Shown: positions 42,119 to 55,259, counted from the stretch's first letter. The stretch: 64,000 nt of DNA from Synechococcus sp. A15-62 (GCF_014280075.1 NZ_CP047950.1:62001-126000), one strand, 5' to 3'. Numbers and translations are program-made. Notes: a model not told the origin generated them from the sequence alone.

Positions 42119-42880
42119 ATGACGGGCGACCTGCCCTCACAACCGAAAGCGACCGTTCTTGTCGTTGATGACGAGGCTGCAGTCCGGCGCGTTTTGGTGA
42201 TGCGCCTGCAGCTGTCGGGCTACCGCGTCATCTGTGCTGAGGATGGTGAACAAGCCCTGGAAATGTTCCACAACGAGTCTCCCGATCTGGTGGTACTCGA
42301 TGTGATGCTGCCCAAGCTCGATGGCTTTGCCGTGTGCCGCCGCCTGCGGGCTGAATCCTGCGTGCCGATCATTTTCCTCTCCGCGGTTGAAGCCATCTCC
42401 GAGCGGGTGGCTGGCCTTGATCTGGGCGCCGACGACTACTTGCCCAAGCCCTTTAGCCCCAAGGAGCTCGAGGCACGCATCGCCACGATTCTGCGCAGGG
42501 TGGGCCGGGGTAATGCTGTTGTCGAAAGCCGCGAATTGCCCACTGGGCAAGGCGTTTTGCGGCTCGGAGATTTGGTGGTGGACACCAACCGACGCCAGGT
42601 GACGCGGGGTTCAGAGCGCATCAACCTCACCTACACGGAGTTCAGCCTGCTGGAGTTGCTGTTCCGCGATCCCGGCCATGTCGTGCCCCGAGCCGAAATT
42701 CTTGAGCAACTCTGGGGTTATCCCCCCCGCCGTGCAGCCGATCTGCGCGTGGTGGATGTCTATGTGGCGCGTCTGCGCGGAAAACTGGAGCCTGACCCCC
42801 GGAATCCCGAGCTGATTCTCACGGTGCGGGGCATTGGTTATGCCTCCCAGCGCATGGGCGAGGCCTCCGCTGCCGGTTGA
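42119..42880 (+). CDS. rpaB: OmpR-family response regulator, RpaB/Ycf27 type
   Basis: Two-component response regulator, 253 residues. The receiver domain has the acidic pocket VVDDE, the phosphorylated Asp in LVVLDVMLPKLDG, and Lys in DYLPKPFSPKELEARI. The DNA-binding winged helix is of OmpR type (TYTEFSLLELLFRDPGHVVPRAEILEQLWGY ... RVVDVYVARLRGKLEPDPRNPELILTVRGIGY). KPFSPKELEARI and the DPRNPELILT ending are strongly like RpaB/Ycf27, the light-stress regulator acting with NblS; the symbol is an inference. The start is the ATG at 42119. It is monocistronic or linked to lysS (44 bp). Confidence 0.8.
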   Translation: MTGDLPSQPKATVLVVDDEAAVRRVLVMRLQLSGYRVICAEDGEQALEMFHNESPDLVVLDVMLPKLDGFAVCRRLRAESCVPIIFLSAVEAISERVAGLDLGADDYLPKPFSPKELEARIATILRRVGRGNAVVESRELPTGQGVLRLGDLVVDTNRRQVTRGSERINLTYTEFSLLELLFRDPGHVVPRAEILEQLWGYPPRRAADLRVVDVYVARLRGKLEPDPRNPELILTVRGIGYASQRMGEASAAG

Positions 42881-42924
42881 TCAACCCGCGGGCGGGCAGG
42901 ATGGCGCCCGACTGACCTGCTGCT

Positions 42925-44433
42925 GTGTCTGAGCTGCGCGACACCCGTCTTGAAAAGGCCAAGACTTTGAAAGAGCTGGGGCAGGGTCCCTACGCCCTCA
43001 CCTTCAGCCCCAGCCACCGCATGGCTGAGCTGCAGGAGACCCATGCCGATCTGCCCAAGGGGGAAGAGCGGGACGTCAGCATTTCCGTGGCGGGGCGGGT
43101 GATGACCCGCCGTGTGATGGGAAAGTTGGCCTTTTTCACTCTGGCCGATGAGACGGGCTCCATCCAGCTGTTCCTGGAGAAGGCGGGGCTGGAGGCCCAG
43201 CAAGAGGGCTGGTTCAAACAGATCACCTCATTGGTGGACAGTGGCGACTGGCTTGGGGTGAGCGGCACCCTGCGTCGCACCGACCGTGGTGAACTGTCGG
43301 TGAAAGTGAGCGACTGGCGCATGCTCACCAAGGCGCTGCAGCCCCTTCCCGACAAGTGGCATGGATTGGCCGACGTTGAGAAGCGCTACCGCCAGCGTTA
43401 CCTGGATCTGGTTGTGTCTCCCGACAGCCGGGAGACGTTCCGGCGCCGGGCCCGCCTGGTGAGCGGCATTCGCCGCTGGCTCGATCAGCGTGATTTTCTC
43501 GAGATCGAGACCCCTGTGCTGCAAAGCGAACCCGGTGGCGCTGACGCGCGACCGTTCGAGACCCATCACAACGCCCTCGACCTGCCCCTCACCCTGCGGA
43601 TTGCCACTGAGTTGCACCTCAAGCGCCTGGTGGTGGGCGGCTTTGAGCGGGTGTATGAGCTGGGCCGGATCTTCCGCAATGAAGGGGTCAGCACCCGCCA
43701 CAACCCCGAGTTCACCTCGGTGGAGATCTATCAGGCCTACAGCGACTACATCGGGATGATGGAGCTCACCGAGCAGATGGTCAGCGCGGTGTGTGAAGAG
43801 GTCTGCGGCACGACCACCATCACCTACCAGGGCACCGAGATCGATCTGGCACCGCCTTGGCGGCGCGCCACGATGCACGAGCTCGTGCAGGACGCGACGG
43901 GGCTTGATTTCAATGGCTTCAGCACGCGGGAAGAGGCGGCCGCGGCGATGACCGCCAAGGGTCTGCATGCACCTGAACTGGCCGACTCGGTGGGCCGTCT
44001 GCTCAATGAAGCCTTTGAGCAAGCGGTGGAGACGACCCTGATTCAGCCCACCTTCGTCACCGATTACCCGGTGGAGATTTCGCCCCTGGCCCGGCCCCAT
44101 CGCAGCAAGCCAGGCCTGGTGGAGCGCTTTGAGTTGTTCATCGTCGGCCGCGAGCACGCCAATGCCTTCAGTGAGCTCACCGATCCTGTGGATCAACGCC
44201 AGCGCCTCGAGGCCCAGCAGGCGCGCAAGGCGGCGGGCGACCTGGAAGCGCAGGGGTTGGACGAGGATTTCGTCATGGCCCTGGAGGTGGGCATGCCCCC
44301 CACGGCAGGTCTGGGGATCGGCATCGACCGGCTGGTGATGCTGCTTACCGACAGCCCTTCGATTCGGGATGTGATCGCCTTCCCGCTGTTGCGGCCGGAG
44401 TCCCGCAAGGGAGAACCACCCTCAGTGGAATAA
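42925..44433 (+). CDS. lysS: Lysyl-tRNA synthetase, class II
   Basis: Charges tRNA-Lys. The 502-residue protein has the N-terminal OB anticodon domain ([29 protein letters not shown]), class II motif 1, motif 2 ([20 protein letters not shown]) and motif 3 ([14 protein letters not shown]). The start is a GTG at 42925 ([19 protein letters not shown]). The stop TAA is followed by the small gene at 44461. Confidence 0.96.
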   Translation: MSELRDTRLEKAKTLKELGQGPYALTFSPSHRMAELQETHADLPKGEERDVSISVAGRVMTRRVMGKLAFFTLADETGSIQLFLEKAGLEAQQEGWFKQITSLVDSGDWLGVSGTLRRTDRGELSVKVSDWRMLTKALQPLPDKWHGLADVEKRYRQRYLDLVVSPDSRETFRRRARLVSGIRRWLDQRDFLEIETPVLQSEPGGADARPFETHHNALDLPLTLRIATELHLKRLVVGGFERVYELGRIFRNEGVSTRHNPEFTSVEIYQAYSDYIGMMELTEQMVSAVCEEVCGTTTITYQGTEIDLAPPWRRATMHELVQDATGLDFNGFSTREEAAAAMTAKGLHAPELADSVGRLLNEAFEQAVETTLIQPTFVTDYPVEISPLARPHRSKPGLVERFELFIVGREHANAFSELTDPVDQRQRLEAQQARKAAGDLEAQGLDEDFVMALEVGMPPTAGLGIGIDRLVMLLTDSPSIRDVIAFPLLRPESRKGEPPSVE

Positions 44434-44460
44434 TGGGAGGAGTGGCATGGTCCTATCCCC

Positions 44461-44724
44461 ATGAGTGGAGAACGCGTCGGGTTTCGCTTCAAGCACGCTG
44501 ATGCCGTGGTCAAGCGGAATCCCCAGGGCCGTTCCCGCCGGGGATGGGTTATGGAGCCGGTGGAGCAGACCACCAGCCGTGGCACCAAAATGCCTGCTTA
44601 CCGCATCCGCTGGCGCGACAGTGAGCGGCCGGAGATCGTGCTTCAGCACATGCTGATCGCTGATCCGGATCCCACACCTCCGCCCGAAGGTGTGAGCCTC
44701 GAGCCTCCGGCCCCCAAGGCCTGA
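44461..44724 (+). CDS. Conserved hypothetical small basic protein
   Basis: I do not recognise a named family. The 87-residue protein begins MSGERVGFRFKHADAVVKRN, has a basic middle (PQGRSRRGWV ... MPAYRIRWRDSERPEIVLQHMLI) that could be a small beta domain, and a Pro-rich acidic tail. It lacks a signal peptide or membrane span. It is 27 bp after lysS on the same strand, and its stop is one base from that of the convergent gene ending at 44726. Confidence 0.75.
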   Translation: MSGERVGFRFKHADAVVKRNPQGRSRRGWVMEPVEQTTSRGTKMPAYRIRWRDSERPEIVLQHMLIADPDPTPPPEGVSLEPPAPKA

Positions 44725-44725
44725 T

Positions 44726-45205
44726 CTACCTCAGCCCAGCGTCGCGGCGCAGCTGTTCCAGCTCCTGTTCCGCTTCAAACAACGCCCAGTCCTTCTCGAG
44801 TGTTGAGGGGCTGGGCGTTTTCTGTTGCTGCTGAAGTTCTTTCAGCAGTCGCTCCACCTCGTTGAAGCGGCGTCCAAGATCCTCCAGGTCGGCCCAGAGG
44901 GCACGTCCCTGGTTCATCAGGCTGGTGAGATGTTGTTCAGCTCGTCCGGCCAGATCGGCTGCGCCGGCCTCCTTGGCGCGGTCTACCCGGCTGCGCCAGG
45001 CCCGCACGTCCTCTGCCAGTCGCAGCAGCTGTTGGCGTTGCTGCTTCGCTTCGCCTTGCAGTTGTTGGCGTTGCCGTTGCAGGGCGCCAGCTCGGTCCTT
45101 CAGGTGTTGCTCGCTGAACAGCTGGTCCTGAACGGGGTTGTTGCGCAGAAAGGCGGAGAGCCTGGCGTCCAGCTCCCGTTCCAACTGCTCCAGCCAGCTG
45201 CTCAT
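44726..45205 (-). CDS. Coiled-coil protein of the ergothioneine cluster (hercynine metabolism protein type)
   Basis: A 159-residue, almost wholly helical protein rich in Gln, Leu, Arg and Glu, with heptad-like spacing through most of its length (QRQRQQLQGEAKQQRQQLL, HLTSLMNQGRALWADLEDL, FNEVERLLKELQQQQ). It ends in FEAEQELEQLRRDAGLR. No catalytic motif is visible. It is the last gene of egtB-egtD-small gene-this gene, with a 4-bp ATGA overlap to the gene before it. My memory is that cyanobacterial genes in exactly this place are named hercynine metabolism protein on context alone. The function is unknown. Confidence 0.8.
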   Translation of the reverse strand: MSSWLEQLERELDARLSAFLRNNPVQDQLFSEQHLKDRAGALQRQRQQLQGEAKQQRQQLLRLAEDVRAWRSRVDRAKEAGAADLAGRAEQHLTSLMNQGRALWADLEDLGRRFNEVERLLKELQQQQKTPSPSTLEKDWALFEAEQELEQLRRDAGLR

Positions 45206-45435
45206 GCCTCGTCTGGGGTGGTGATCACCGGTTTTTCGATTTCTTTTTCCAGGGGCTCGATTGCGGCTGTTTTGGAGTTGAGGATCATCTGGGTGAGCTG
45301 CGCCGCTTTCACCTCGCCCACCTCACCTTCCAATTCCCCCAGGCGATCAAAGGCCGCCATGTACACCGCCTCAAGGTCTTGGATCAGCCGCTCACGCTGT
45401 TGTCTGATTGCCTGACGCCGTTCGTCTGATTTCAT
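45202..45435 (-). CDS. Small helical protein of the ergothioneine cluster (hercynine metabolism small protein type)
   Basis: A 77-residue soluble protein predicted to be two helices: RRQAIRQQRERLIQDLEAVY and LGELEGEVGEVKAAQLTQMI, then a Pro/Thr tail. It lies 33 bp after egtD and overlaps the next gene by 4 bp. Known in cyanobacterial egtBD clusters by context only; no biochemical role is established to my knowledge. A heteromeric partner of the coiled-coil protein downstream is one possibility, from the shared helical composition and coupling. Confidence 0.8.
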   Translation of the reverse strand: MKSDERRQAIRQQRERLIQDLEAVYMAAFDRLGELEGEVGEVKAAQLTQMILNSKTAAIEPLEKEIEKPVITTPDEA

Positions 45436-45468
45436 GCCGCCATGAGCCCCTGGGCTCCATCTGCGGGA

Positions 45469-46418
45469 TCAGTCTGCCGGCAAAAGCAGATGCAGAGCCA
45501 TTTGCTGGTGCGGATCCTCCCAGCGGCGCTCAATCCGCCATCCGGCATGGTTCGCGAGGTCTGCTGCAGCTTCTGGGGAGTATTTGACGCTGTGTTCGGT
45601 GATCCAGGCGTCGTTTTTCTTGAAGGCCCAGGGTTCGCCGGCCAGATGCACGGTTTGATCCTGCGTGCTTACCAGAGCCATTTCGATCCTCTGCTGCTGC
45701 TCTTGCCAGCGGGCCCGGTAGCGGAACTGCGCGGGATCGGCATCGCCCTGGAGGTCGCGGTTCAGCCGCTGCAGCAGGTTGAGGGCGAAGGCGGCTGAGA
45801 AGCCGGCAGTGTCGTCGTAGGCGGCTTCCATCAGGGCCTGTTCCCGAGGTTGATCAAGCCCCAGCAGCAGAGGGCCTCCAGCCAGCAGCTGGCGGGCATT
45901 GCGGAGGAAGGCCACGGCGTCCTCCGGGGTGAAGTTGCCCAGGGAGCTGCCGGGGAAAAAGCCGATGCGGCGCTGTCTGTCCAGGGCGGGATGCGCCGGC
46001 AGCTCGTTCAGTTGGGTGTGGTCACAGCAGATCCCCACCATGGCGGTGTTGGGGTGCCGGACTGCGAGGCCGGAGAGGGCCTCCTCCAGGGCACTGAGGC
46101 TGATGTCCAGCGCGGCGAAGACGCTGCTGCCGAGGGCTGTGAGCAGCGGATCCACCTTGCGGGCATTGCCGATGCCGAATTCCACCACCATTCCAGGGCC
46201 TGTGGCGGCGGCGATGGCGTCAGCGTGCAGCTCCAGCAGGGCGATCTCCCGGTTGGTGAGTGTGTATTCCGGTTGCTTGCAGATCTCGGCGAACAGCCGG
46301 GATCCCTCGGCGTCGTAAAGCAGCCAGGCCGGTAGCTGCCGAGGGCTGCGCTTCAAGCCGTCCTGCACCAGCTGCTGCAGATCTGCTGGCGATGGATGGA
46401 GGTTGATCAGGCTGATGC

Positions 46419-46422
<4 letters not shown>
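45469..46422 (-). CDS. egtD: L-histidine N-alpha-methyltransferase EgtD
   Basis: Trimethylates histidine to hercynine with three SAM, the first step of ergothioneine synthesis. The 317-residue protein has the family N-terminus (YDAEGSRLFAEICKQPEYTLTNRE), SAM motif VVEFGIGNARKV, the histidine-site FFPGSSLGNFTPEDA with the conserved Asn, and the C-terminal ITEHSVKYS whose Glu and Ser contact the imidazole in known EgtD. The ATG at 46422 overlaps the egtB stop (ATGA). Confidence 0.93.
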
Positions 46423-47579
<1,157 letters not shown>

Positions 47580-47647
47580 TCTCCTGCGGACCTTAGGGGG
47601 TGCTGTAAACCATCGGTACCATCAGCCCATCAATATGGCTGATTCCC

Positions 47648-49276
47648 TTGAGCGGTCCCGGCACAGTGCTGGTGGAGCGTTACCGCCTGGAGGAGCGTCT
47701 GAGCGGGCCAGACCCGTTGCGGGGATCTCTCTGGCGCGCGGTGGATGTGATGGCCGGTGATTTGCCTGTGGCCATGCGCCAGTTGCAGCTCCCTGCCGCC
47801 AAGGCCCGTTTCAAGGGAGTCTGGCCGCAGTTGCAGTCGTTGCTGCATCCTCAGCTGCCCCGTTGCCGTGAGCTGTTGGAGGTCGATGGGGACCTCTGGC
47901 TCCTTCGCGACTGGCAGGACGGCGTCTCCTACGACGACCTGCTGCGTCAAAAGCGCTTCAGGGCTGCGGATGTGTTGACGCTGCTGCGCCAGATCCTGCC
48001 GGTTCTGGAGTTGTTGCATGGCGGCGGGCTGGTGCACGGCGACGTGAATCCTCGCCACCTGATGAGCCGTCGCAGTGATGGCCTGCCAGTGCTCCTGGAC
48101 GGTGGCCGGCTGCAGCGGCAGGGTGCCACTGAGAAGACTGAAGGCTGGGGGGACCTGCATGACTTGGGTCACACCGCCCTGATGTTGCTCAGCGGGTCGG
48201 CAAGCCATGAGGAGGGCTGGCCCGAGGGCCTGGAGTTGGACTCGGGATTCCGTCAGGTGCTTGAGCGCCTGCTCTCGGACCAGCCGGAGCACTCTTTTGG
48301 GCAGGCTTCTGAAGTGCTGCAGGCCTTGGAGTCGGTTGTGTTGCCCGCGTCCGAGCCGGACCCGGATCTCACTGTTGCACCGCGAGCCAGACGGGCGAGG
48401 GACCGCGAGCAAGGCGCTGAGGGTCGCCTCTGGCCTGTTGTGGGAGCGCTTGCCCTGTCGGCGTTGGTGGGTTCCGCCATCGGCTGGTTCGTGCTGAAGC
48501 GCACCTCACCAGCAGCCCCTGCCCTTGATCGTGTGGTTCAGCAGCCAGCTGTCAGCGTGCCGTCGGCTGAGTTGGATCAACGCCAGCAATTGTTCAGCCG
48601 GCTTCGGGCTCTTCAGGTAAATCGCGGCTGGTTTCTTCAGCTGGTGGATGCCAGCCAACGCAGCGCGCGGTCGCTGGAAGACGGGGCGATACGAGGGGTT
48701 TGGACTGATCTGGCAGAGGAATGGCTGCCCCGGATTGAGCAGTTGCCTCCGACGATCCGGGGCCGATTGGGCCGTTTAAGTAATGGGGACTGGGAGCAGC
48801 CGCGTGTTGCGCTTGTGCAACAGGGCATTCATCCGAACGTGGTGGAACAGCTGGTAAGTGCTGGCTCCAAGGCGCTGCTGCCGGAGTTCATGCAGGGCCG
48901 CAAACCTGCTGAACCCTTTCGGCAGCTCTGGATTGCGGCGGCGATGCAGAGCCTTGATGGTGTCGAGATCGTGCGGCTCAAGACGCGCCCCCAGGAACCC
49001 ATCAACACGTCCCTGCGTATTCCTGCCGGTGGCGTGCGTTTGGTGCTGGTGGAGGTGCCGGAAGGTGATGTGCTGGCTTTGGGCATCGACGGCACACCGT
49101 TCATGCAAATGCTGGTGTTCGGTTCCAACGGGCAGGTGGTGGTGGAGCGCGGCCCGCTGCGGGTGGTTCGGATTGCTGCGGAGGCGGGCTCGCCGCTGCA
49201 GGTGTTGGTCACCAACGAGGGGGTCTCCTCCAGTGCATTCACAGTGTCCTGCCAGGCCGATCCAATCGATCAGTAG
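47648..49276 (+). CDS. Protein-kinase-like membrane protein, probably a pseudokinase
   Basis: A 542-residue protein with an N-terminal Ser/Thr-kinase-like domain (residues about 10-220), one membrane span ([23 protein letters not shown], about 258-280) and a mainly helical then beta-rich extracytoplasmic region. Kinase motifs are degenerate: the ATP-site Lys is Arg44 (VAMR), the catalytic loop reads HGDVNPRH (Asp132 kept, the usual Lys and Asn replaced by Asn134 and His137), and the DFG is DGG (Asp151). The start TTG at 47648 is a choice; an in-frame GTG occurs 18 bases later. The stop overlaps convergent smpB by 7 bp. Confidence 0.8.
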   Translation: MSGPGTVLVERYRLEERLSGPDPLRGSLWRAVDVMAGDLPVAMRQLQLPAAKARFKGVWPQLQSLLHPQLPRCRELLEVDGDLWLLRDWQDGVSYDDLLRQKRFRAADVLTLLRQILPVLELLHGGGLVHGDVNPRHLMSRRSDGLPVLLDGGRLQRQGATEKTEGWGDLHDLGHTALMLLSGSASHEEGWPEGLELDSGFRQVLERLLSDQPEHSFGQASEVLQALESVVLPASEPDPDLTVAPRARRARDREQGAEGRLWPVVGALALSALVGSAIGWFVLKRTSPAAPALDRVVQQPAVSVPSAELDQRQQLFSRLRALQVNRGWFLQLVDASQRSARSLEDGAIRGVWTDLAEEWLPRIEQLPPTIRGRLGRLSNGDWEQPRVALVQQGIHPNVVEQLVSAGSKALLPEFMQGRKPAEPFRQLWIAAAMQSLDGVEIVRLKTRPQEPINTSLRIPAGGVRLVLVEVPEGDVLALGIDGTPFMQMLVFGSNGQVVVERGPLRVVRIAAEAGSPLQVLVTNEGVSSSAFTVSCQADPIDQ

Positions 49277-49770
49277 CGCTCCATCGCTGCTTTCACGTCC
49301 TTCTTGGATTGCTTTTCCTTTTCGGCGGCGCGCTTGTCGTGCAACTTGCGCCCTTTGCCCAGTCCGATGGTGAGCTTGATCCAGGACCCCTTGAGGTGAA
49401 TGTTGAGGGGGATCAGTGTCAGGCCTTTCTGATCCACCAGGCCGCGCAGCTTGTCGATCTCACGGCGATGGGCCAGCAGTTTGCGGGTGCGCAGCGGGTC
49501 GTGGTTGAAGTAACTGCCGGCGTGGGTATGGGGTGAGATGTGCACGTTGTGCAACTGCAGCTCCCCATTGCGGATCAGGCAGAAGCCATCCCGCAGGTTG
49601 GCCTTGCCGTTGCGGATCGACTTCACCTCGGTGCCCACCAGCTCGATGCCGGTTTCGAGGGTTTCGAGGATTTCGTACTGGTGCCGTGCCTGCCGGTTGT
49701 CCGCCAGCATGCGAATGGCGGCGGCACGTGCCGCGGCTGCGGCTGCTTTTTTCGCTCCTCCCTTGGCCAT
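49270..49770 (-). CDS. smpB: SsrA-binding protein SmpB
   Basis: Binds tmRNA and delivers it to stalled ribosomes. The 166-residue protein has an Ala-rich N-terminal extension ([18 protein letters not shown]), the core ([53 protein letters not shown]), and the basic C-tail ([17 protein letters not shown]) that mimics the codon-anticodon helix. I start at the ATG at 49770; sequence upstream is the ruvB 5' shadow. The ssrA gene is not in the window. Confidence 0.95.
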   Translation of the reverse strand: MAKGGAKKAAAAAARAAAIRMLADNRQARHQYEILETLETGIELVGTEVKSIRNGKANLRDGFCLIRNGELQLHNVHISPHTHAGSYFNHDPLRTRKLLAHRREIDKLRGLVDQKGLTLIPLNIHLKGSWIKLTIGLGKGRKLHDKRAAEKEKQSKKDVKAAMERY

Positions 49771-49820
49771 GGCTGCGGCTGCGTCTTCCGACCCTATCCA
49801 GGTCTGGGTACCCTGCCCGC

Positions 49821-50867
49821 ATGGCGATTGTCTCCTCCAGCTCCGGTCGCAAACCACCACGCCGCCCTGAAGCGCTGGTGGACCCCCAGCCGGCACCTGA
49901 AGAGGTGGTGAGTCGGCCGGAAGACAAGCTTCGGCCCCAGCACCTGGACGACTACATCGGCCAGAGCGAGCTCAAGCAGGTGCTGGGCATTGCGGTGAAA
50001 GCGGCCCTGGGTCGTGGGGATGCCCTGGATCATGTGCTGCTCTATGGCCCGCCGGGTTTGGGCAAAACCACCATGGCCATGGTGTTGGCCCAAGAAATGG
50101 GGGTGCAGTGCAAGGTCACCAGTGCACCGGCCTTGGAACGCCCGCGCGACATCGTCGGGTTGTTGGTCAACCTGCAGCCCCGTGATCTGCTGTTCATTGA
50201 CGAGATTCATCGCCTGAGCCGGGTGGCGGAGGAGCTGCTCTATCCAGCAATGGAAGACCGTCGCCTCGATCTCACCGTGGGCAAGGGCAGCACCGCGCGC
50301 ACCCGTTCCCTCGACCTGCCGCCCTTCACCCTCGTGGGGGCGACCACTCGCGCCGGATCGCTGAGCTCCCCGCTGCGGGACCGGTTTGGCCTGATCCAGC
50401 GGTTGGAGTTTTATGGCCATGACGACCTGGAAGCGATCGTCGAGCGCACCGCCCGGCTGATCGGGGTGACCCTCACACCGCAGGCCCGCAGCAGCATTGC
50501 AGCCTCCTGCCGCGGTACGCCCAGGATTGCCAACCGCCTGCTGCGCCGGGTTCGGGATGTGGCCAGCGTGCGTGGCGGTAGCGGTGGCGCCATTGATCAG
50601 GCCCTTGTTGGAGAGGCCCTGAGCCTGCACCGCGTTGATCATCGGGGCCTCGATGCCAGCGATCGGCGTTTGCTGCAGTTGCTGATCGATCACCATGGTG
50701 GTGGCCCGGTGGGTCTGGAGACTCTGGCGGCGGCCCTTGGCGACGACCCCGTCACCCTGGAGACCGTGGTGGAACCGTTTTTGCTGCAACAGGGGTTGCT
50801 GATGCGCACCCCCCGCGGTCGGATGGTCACGGACGCGGCCCGCAGCCATCTGGCGGAGGCGGCATGA
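49821..50867 (+). CDS. ruvB: Holliday junction branch-migration ATPase RuvB
   Basis: Hexameric AAA+ motor of RuvABC. The 348-residue protein has Walker [11 protein letters not shown], Walker [11 protein letters not shown], the sensor [19 protein letters not shown] and the winged-helix C-domain ([41 protein letters not shown]). The start is the ATG at 49821, 50 bp from the smpB start. The stop overlaps the next gene's ATG (ATGA). Confidence 0.96.
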   Translation: MAIVSSSSGRKPPRRPEALVDPQPAPEEVVSRPEDKLRPQHLDDYIGQSELKQVLGIAVKAALGRGDALDHVLLYGPPGLGKTTMAMVLAQEMGVQCKVTSAPALERPRDIVGLLVNLQPRDLLFIDEIHRLSRVAEELLYPAMEDRRLDLTVGKGSTARTRSLDLPPFTLVGATTRAGSLSSPLRDRFGLIQRLEFYGHDDLEAIVERTARLIGVTLTPQARSSIAASCRGTPRIANRLLRRVRDVASVRGGSGGAIDQALVGEALSLHRVDHRGLDASDRRLLQLLIDHHGGGPVGLETLAAALGDDPVTLETVVEPFLLQQGLLMRTPRGRMVTDAARSHLAEAA

Positions 50868-51628
50868 ACCGATTTCTCGTCCTGTTGATGAGTCTGGTGC
50901 TGGCCCTGCCGGTACAGGCCCTGGATCTTCAGGGGCTCTACGAGCAGGCGCTGACGGCAAGCCGTCAGGGGGATTTTGTGGAGGCGCTGCCCCTGTGGGA
51001 CCGCTTTCTGGAGCAGGCTCCAGAGGATGCAGCAGCACTGAGCAACCGCGGCAATGTGCGTCTGGCCCTTGGGGATGCGTCTGGGGCAATCGACGACCAG
51101 AGCGCTTCGATGGCTCTGGCGCCAGAGGAAAGTGATCCGCACCTGAATCGCGGCACGGCGGAGGAAGCCCTTCAGGACTGGTCCGCTGCGGCTGAGGACT
51201 ATCTCTGGATCCTGGAGCGCGATCCGCAGGATGCCTCGGCCCTCTACAACCTCGCCAATGTGCGCGGCTCGCAAGGCGACTGGCCTGAGGCGCGTGAGCT
51301 ATACGGCCAGGCTGCCCTCGCCCGCCCCGGCTTCGCCATGGCCCGTTCCAGCGAGGCCCTCGCGGCCTGGCAGGCAGGAGATCTCGATTGGGCGGAGGCG
51401 GAATTGCGCAAACTGATTCGCCGCTATCCCTTGTTCGCTGACGCACGGGCAGCCCTCAGCGGCTTGCTCTGGCGTGAAGGATCCAGTGGTGAAGCCGAAA
51501 GTCACTGGGCCGCGGCGGCCGGACTGGATCAGCGTTACCGCCAGGCTGACTGGCTGCAGCAGGTGCGCCGTTGGCCACCGCAGCCGACGGCGGACCTGAT
51601 GGCGTTCCTGGCCTTGGAGGCGTCCTGA
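50864..51628 (+). CDS. Secreted or periplasmic TPR protein
   Basis: A 254-residue protein with a clear signal peptide ([18 protein letters not shown]) and then five or so tetratricopeptide repeats ([75 protein letters not shown]). TPR proteins act as protein-interaction scaffolds; the partner is unknown. It is translationally coupled to ruvB (ATGA) and one base before the M20 gene. This gene is unrelated in sequence to the long repeat gene at the window end. Confidence 0.85.
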   Translation: MNRFLVLLMSLVLALPVQALDLQGLYEQALTASRQGDFVEALPLWDRFLEQAPEDAAALSNRGNVRLALGDASGAIDDQSASMALAPEESDPHLNRGTAEEALQDWSAAAEDYLWILERDPQDASALYNLANVRGSQGDWPEARELYGQAALARPGFAMARSSEALAAWQAGDLDWAEAELRKLIRRYPLFADARAALSGLLWREGSSGEAESHWAAAAGLDQRYRQADWLQQVRRWPPQPTADLMAFLALEAS

Positions 51629-51629
51629 G

Positions 51630-52811
51630 ATGACTCAAGTCCAGGACCTCTCCGATCGACTCAGCCGTGAGCTGCCTGAGCTGCTGGAGCTGCGCCGGCA
51701 TCTGCATGCCCACCCCGAACTCAGCGGCGAGGAACACCAAACGGCTGCCCTGGTCGCCGGTGAACTACGTCAGCTGGGTTGGCGCGTGCGCGAGGGGGTT
51801 GGCCGTACGGGGGTGGTGGCCGAATTGGGGCCTGATCACGGCCCCACCGTGGGCTTGCGGGTGGATATGGATGCCCTACCCGTAGAGGAGCGCACCGGGC
51901 TGAGTTATGCCTCCACCCGGCAGGGTCTGATGCACGCCTGTGGCCACGACTTGCACACCTGCACAGGCCTTGGGGTGGCGCGGTTGCTGGCCCAGGAGCC
52001 GTCTTTGACAGCCCGGGTGCGCTTGCTGTTTCAACCCGCAGAAGAGTTGGCCCAGGGCGCCGTGTGGATGCGGGACGCGGGGGCGGTGGAGGGCCTCGAT
52101 GCCTTGTATGGGCTCCATGTCGTGCCGAATCTGCCTGTGGGCACGGTGGGTATCCGCAGGGGCTGTCTCACCGCGGCGGCCGGAGAGCTGGAGATCCTGG
52201 TGCAGGGAGAAGGTGGCCATGGTGCCCGTCCCCATCAGTCGGTGGATGCGGTTTGGCTGGCGGCTCGGGTGATCACAGAGCTTCAGCAGACCATCGCCCG
52301 TCGCTTGGACGCCTTACAGCCGGTGGTGATCAGTTTCGGCAAGGTGGAGGGCGGTCGCGCCTTCAACGTGATTGCCGATCAGGTGCGTTTGCTGGGCACG
52401 GTGCGCTGTCTGGATCTGCAGCAGCACGCTCAGTTGCCAGCCTGGATTGATGAGACGGTGCAGGGAATCTGTGCCAGTGGAGGGGGTACGGCTGTGGTGA
52501 ATTACCGCTGCATTGCACCACCGGTGCACAACGACCCGCAGCTCACGACCTTGCTCGAACGCTGCGCGGTGGAGTGTCTGGGGCGAGACAAGGTGCTGCC
52601 GGTGGAGCAACCTTCCCTGGGGGCGGAAGACTTTGCCGAGCTGCTGCGGGATGTGCCGGGAATGATGGTGCGGCTGGGCGTGGCTGGGCCCGAGGGGTGT
52701 GCGCCGCTGCACAACGGAGCGTTCTCACTGGAGGAAGACGCTCTCGGTGTTGGCATTGCGATTCTCACGGCCACCGTGCTGGCGTGGATCACGGAGAACA
52801 CCTCGGCATGA
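51630..52811 (+). CDS. M20-family metallopeptidase / N-acyl amino acid amidohydrolase
   Basis: HipO/ArgE-like zinc amidohydrolase, 393 residues. It shows RRHLHAHPELSGEE, RVDMDALPVEE, the metal ligands in MHACGHDLHT, EE in QPAEELAQGA, GLHV and the dimerisation domain (EGGHGARPHQSVDAV), with the last ligand in GAEDFAELL/HNGAFSL. Likely substrates are acylated or indole-type amino acids; not determinable. It is codirectional with the TPR gene (1-bp gap) and overlaps the small gene after it by 4 bp. Confidence 0.9.
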   Translation: MTQVQDLSDRLSRELPELLELRRHLHAHPELSGEEHQTAALVAGELRQLGWRVREGVGRTGVVAELGPDHGPTVGLRVDMDALPVEERTGLSYASTRQGLMHACGHDLHTCTGLGVARLLAQEPSLTARVRLLFQPAEELAQGAVWMRDAGAVEGLDALYGLHVVPNLPVGTVGIRRGCLTAAAGELEILVQGEGGHGARPHQSVDAVWLAARVITELQQTIARRLDALQPVVISFGKVEGGRAFNVIADQVRLLGTVRCLDLQQHAQLPAWIDETVQGICASGGGTAVVNYRCIAPPVHNDPQLTTLLERCAVECLGRDKVLPVEQPSLGAEDFAELLRDVPGMMVRLGVAGPEGCAPLHNGAFSLEEDALGVGIAILTATVLAWITENTSA

Positions 52812-53035
52812 ACCAACGTCGTGCGGTGATTTGGGTTTCCCTCGGGGCTCCGTTCCTGATCTTGCTCGCGTTGTTGGCCACAAACCAGCGCCAGGGCAAG
52901 GACCGGGTGCAGGTGCTGCCTGCCGTGCTTGTGGGTTCGGGTCTGATCATCAGCAGCGCTCTCGGTCGGCAGCGCCGCCGCGCCAGGCTGTTGGCCGATC
53001 TTCAACGGGCGCGCACCCCCGGCAGCAACCCATGA
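52808..53035 (+). CDS. Small two-span membrane protein, hypothetical
   Basis: A 75-residue protein with two hydrophobic segments (VIWVSLGAPFLILLALLATN and VLPAVLVGSGLIISSALG) and a very basic C-terminus (RQRRRARLLADLQRARTPG), suggesting both termini in the cytoplasm. I do not recognise a named family with certainty. The ATG overlaps the M20 stop and its own stop overlaps the next ATG (both ATGA), so it belongs to a tightly coupled run. Confidence 0.75.
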   Translation: MNQRRAVIWVSLGAPFLILLALLATNQRQGKDRVQVLPAVLVGSGLIISSALGRQRRRARLLADLQRARTPGSNP

Positions 53036-53646
53036 GTGAGACCGATCCGCAACGTCCTGATCTTGAGGTGGTCCGCCAGGCCATTGCCAGTGGTGATCCG
53101 GTGAAGGCGATGCCGGCGATCACGCAGCTTCGTCATTGCTCTGACGCTGAGGCGGTGCCGTTGCTGGTGCTGGGCACGGAGCAGAAGCCCTTTCTGGTGC
53201 GTTCCTTGAGCTGCAGTGGTCTGGGCTATAAGCGCACCGAACAGGGTTGGGCTGTGCTGAGTGCGTTGATCGCAGCCGATGAAGACCCCAATGTTCGAGC
53301 TGAGGCAGCCAATGCTTTGGCCAGCTACGGGGTGGAGCGGGCCTGGCCTTTGCTGCGTTCGGCCTTTGAAGCCGATGCCGCCTGGTTGGTGCGTTGCAGC
53401 ATCCTGTCCGCCCTGGCAGAACAGCCGGAGATCGATCTCACCTGGCTGCTGGAGCTGGCCACCATGGCCATCGCTGATGCTGATGCCATCGTGCGGGTCA
53501 GTGGAGCCGAGATCCTCAGTCGGATCGTCCGGGAAGCCGCCAATGCCTCCATCGGGGCCAAGGCCCGAGGTCTGTTGCAATCCCTGCAGCAGGATTGCGA
53601 TCACCGGGTGGTCGCTGCCGTGCTCAATGGGTTGCAAGCCAGCTGA
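53032..53646 (+). CDS. HEAT-repeat protein (phycobilin-lyase-like)
   Basis: A 204-residue helical protein with HEAT/PBS-lyase-like repeats (LRHCSDAEAVPLLVLG, ALIAADEDPNVRAEAANALASYG, MAIADADAIVRVSGAEILSRIV). Similar repeats occur in the phycobilin lyases CpcE and CpcF and in NblB, but also in many unrelated proteins, so no specific role is claimed. There is no signal peptide. The start is the ATG at 53032 overlapping the small gene. It lies just upstream of the TPP riboswitch. Confidence 0.85.
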   Translation: MSETDPQRPDLEVVRQAIASGDPVKAMPAITQLRHCSDAEAVPLLVLGTEQKPFLVRSLSCSGLGYKRTEQGWAVLSALIAADEDPNVRAEAANALASYGVERAWPLLRSAFEADAAWLVRCSILSALAEQPEIDLTWLLELATMAIADADAIVRVSGAEILSRIVREAANASIGAKARGLLQSLQQDCDHRVVAAVLNGLQAS

Positions 53647-53658
53647 ATGGGTCTTTGA

Positions 53659-55233
<1,575 letters not shown>

Positions 55234-55259
55234 TTGCGATGTCTGAATTCATTTGTTGG

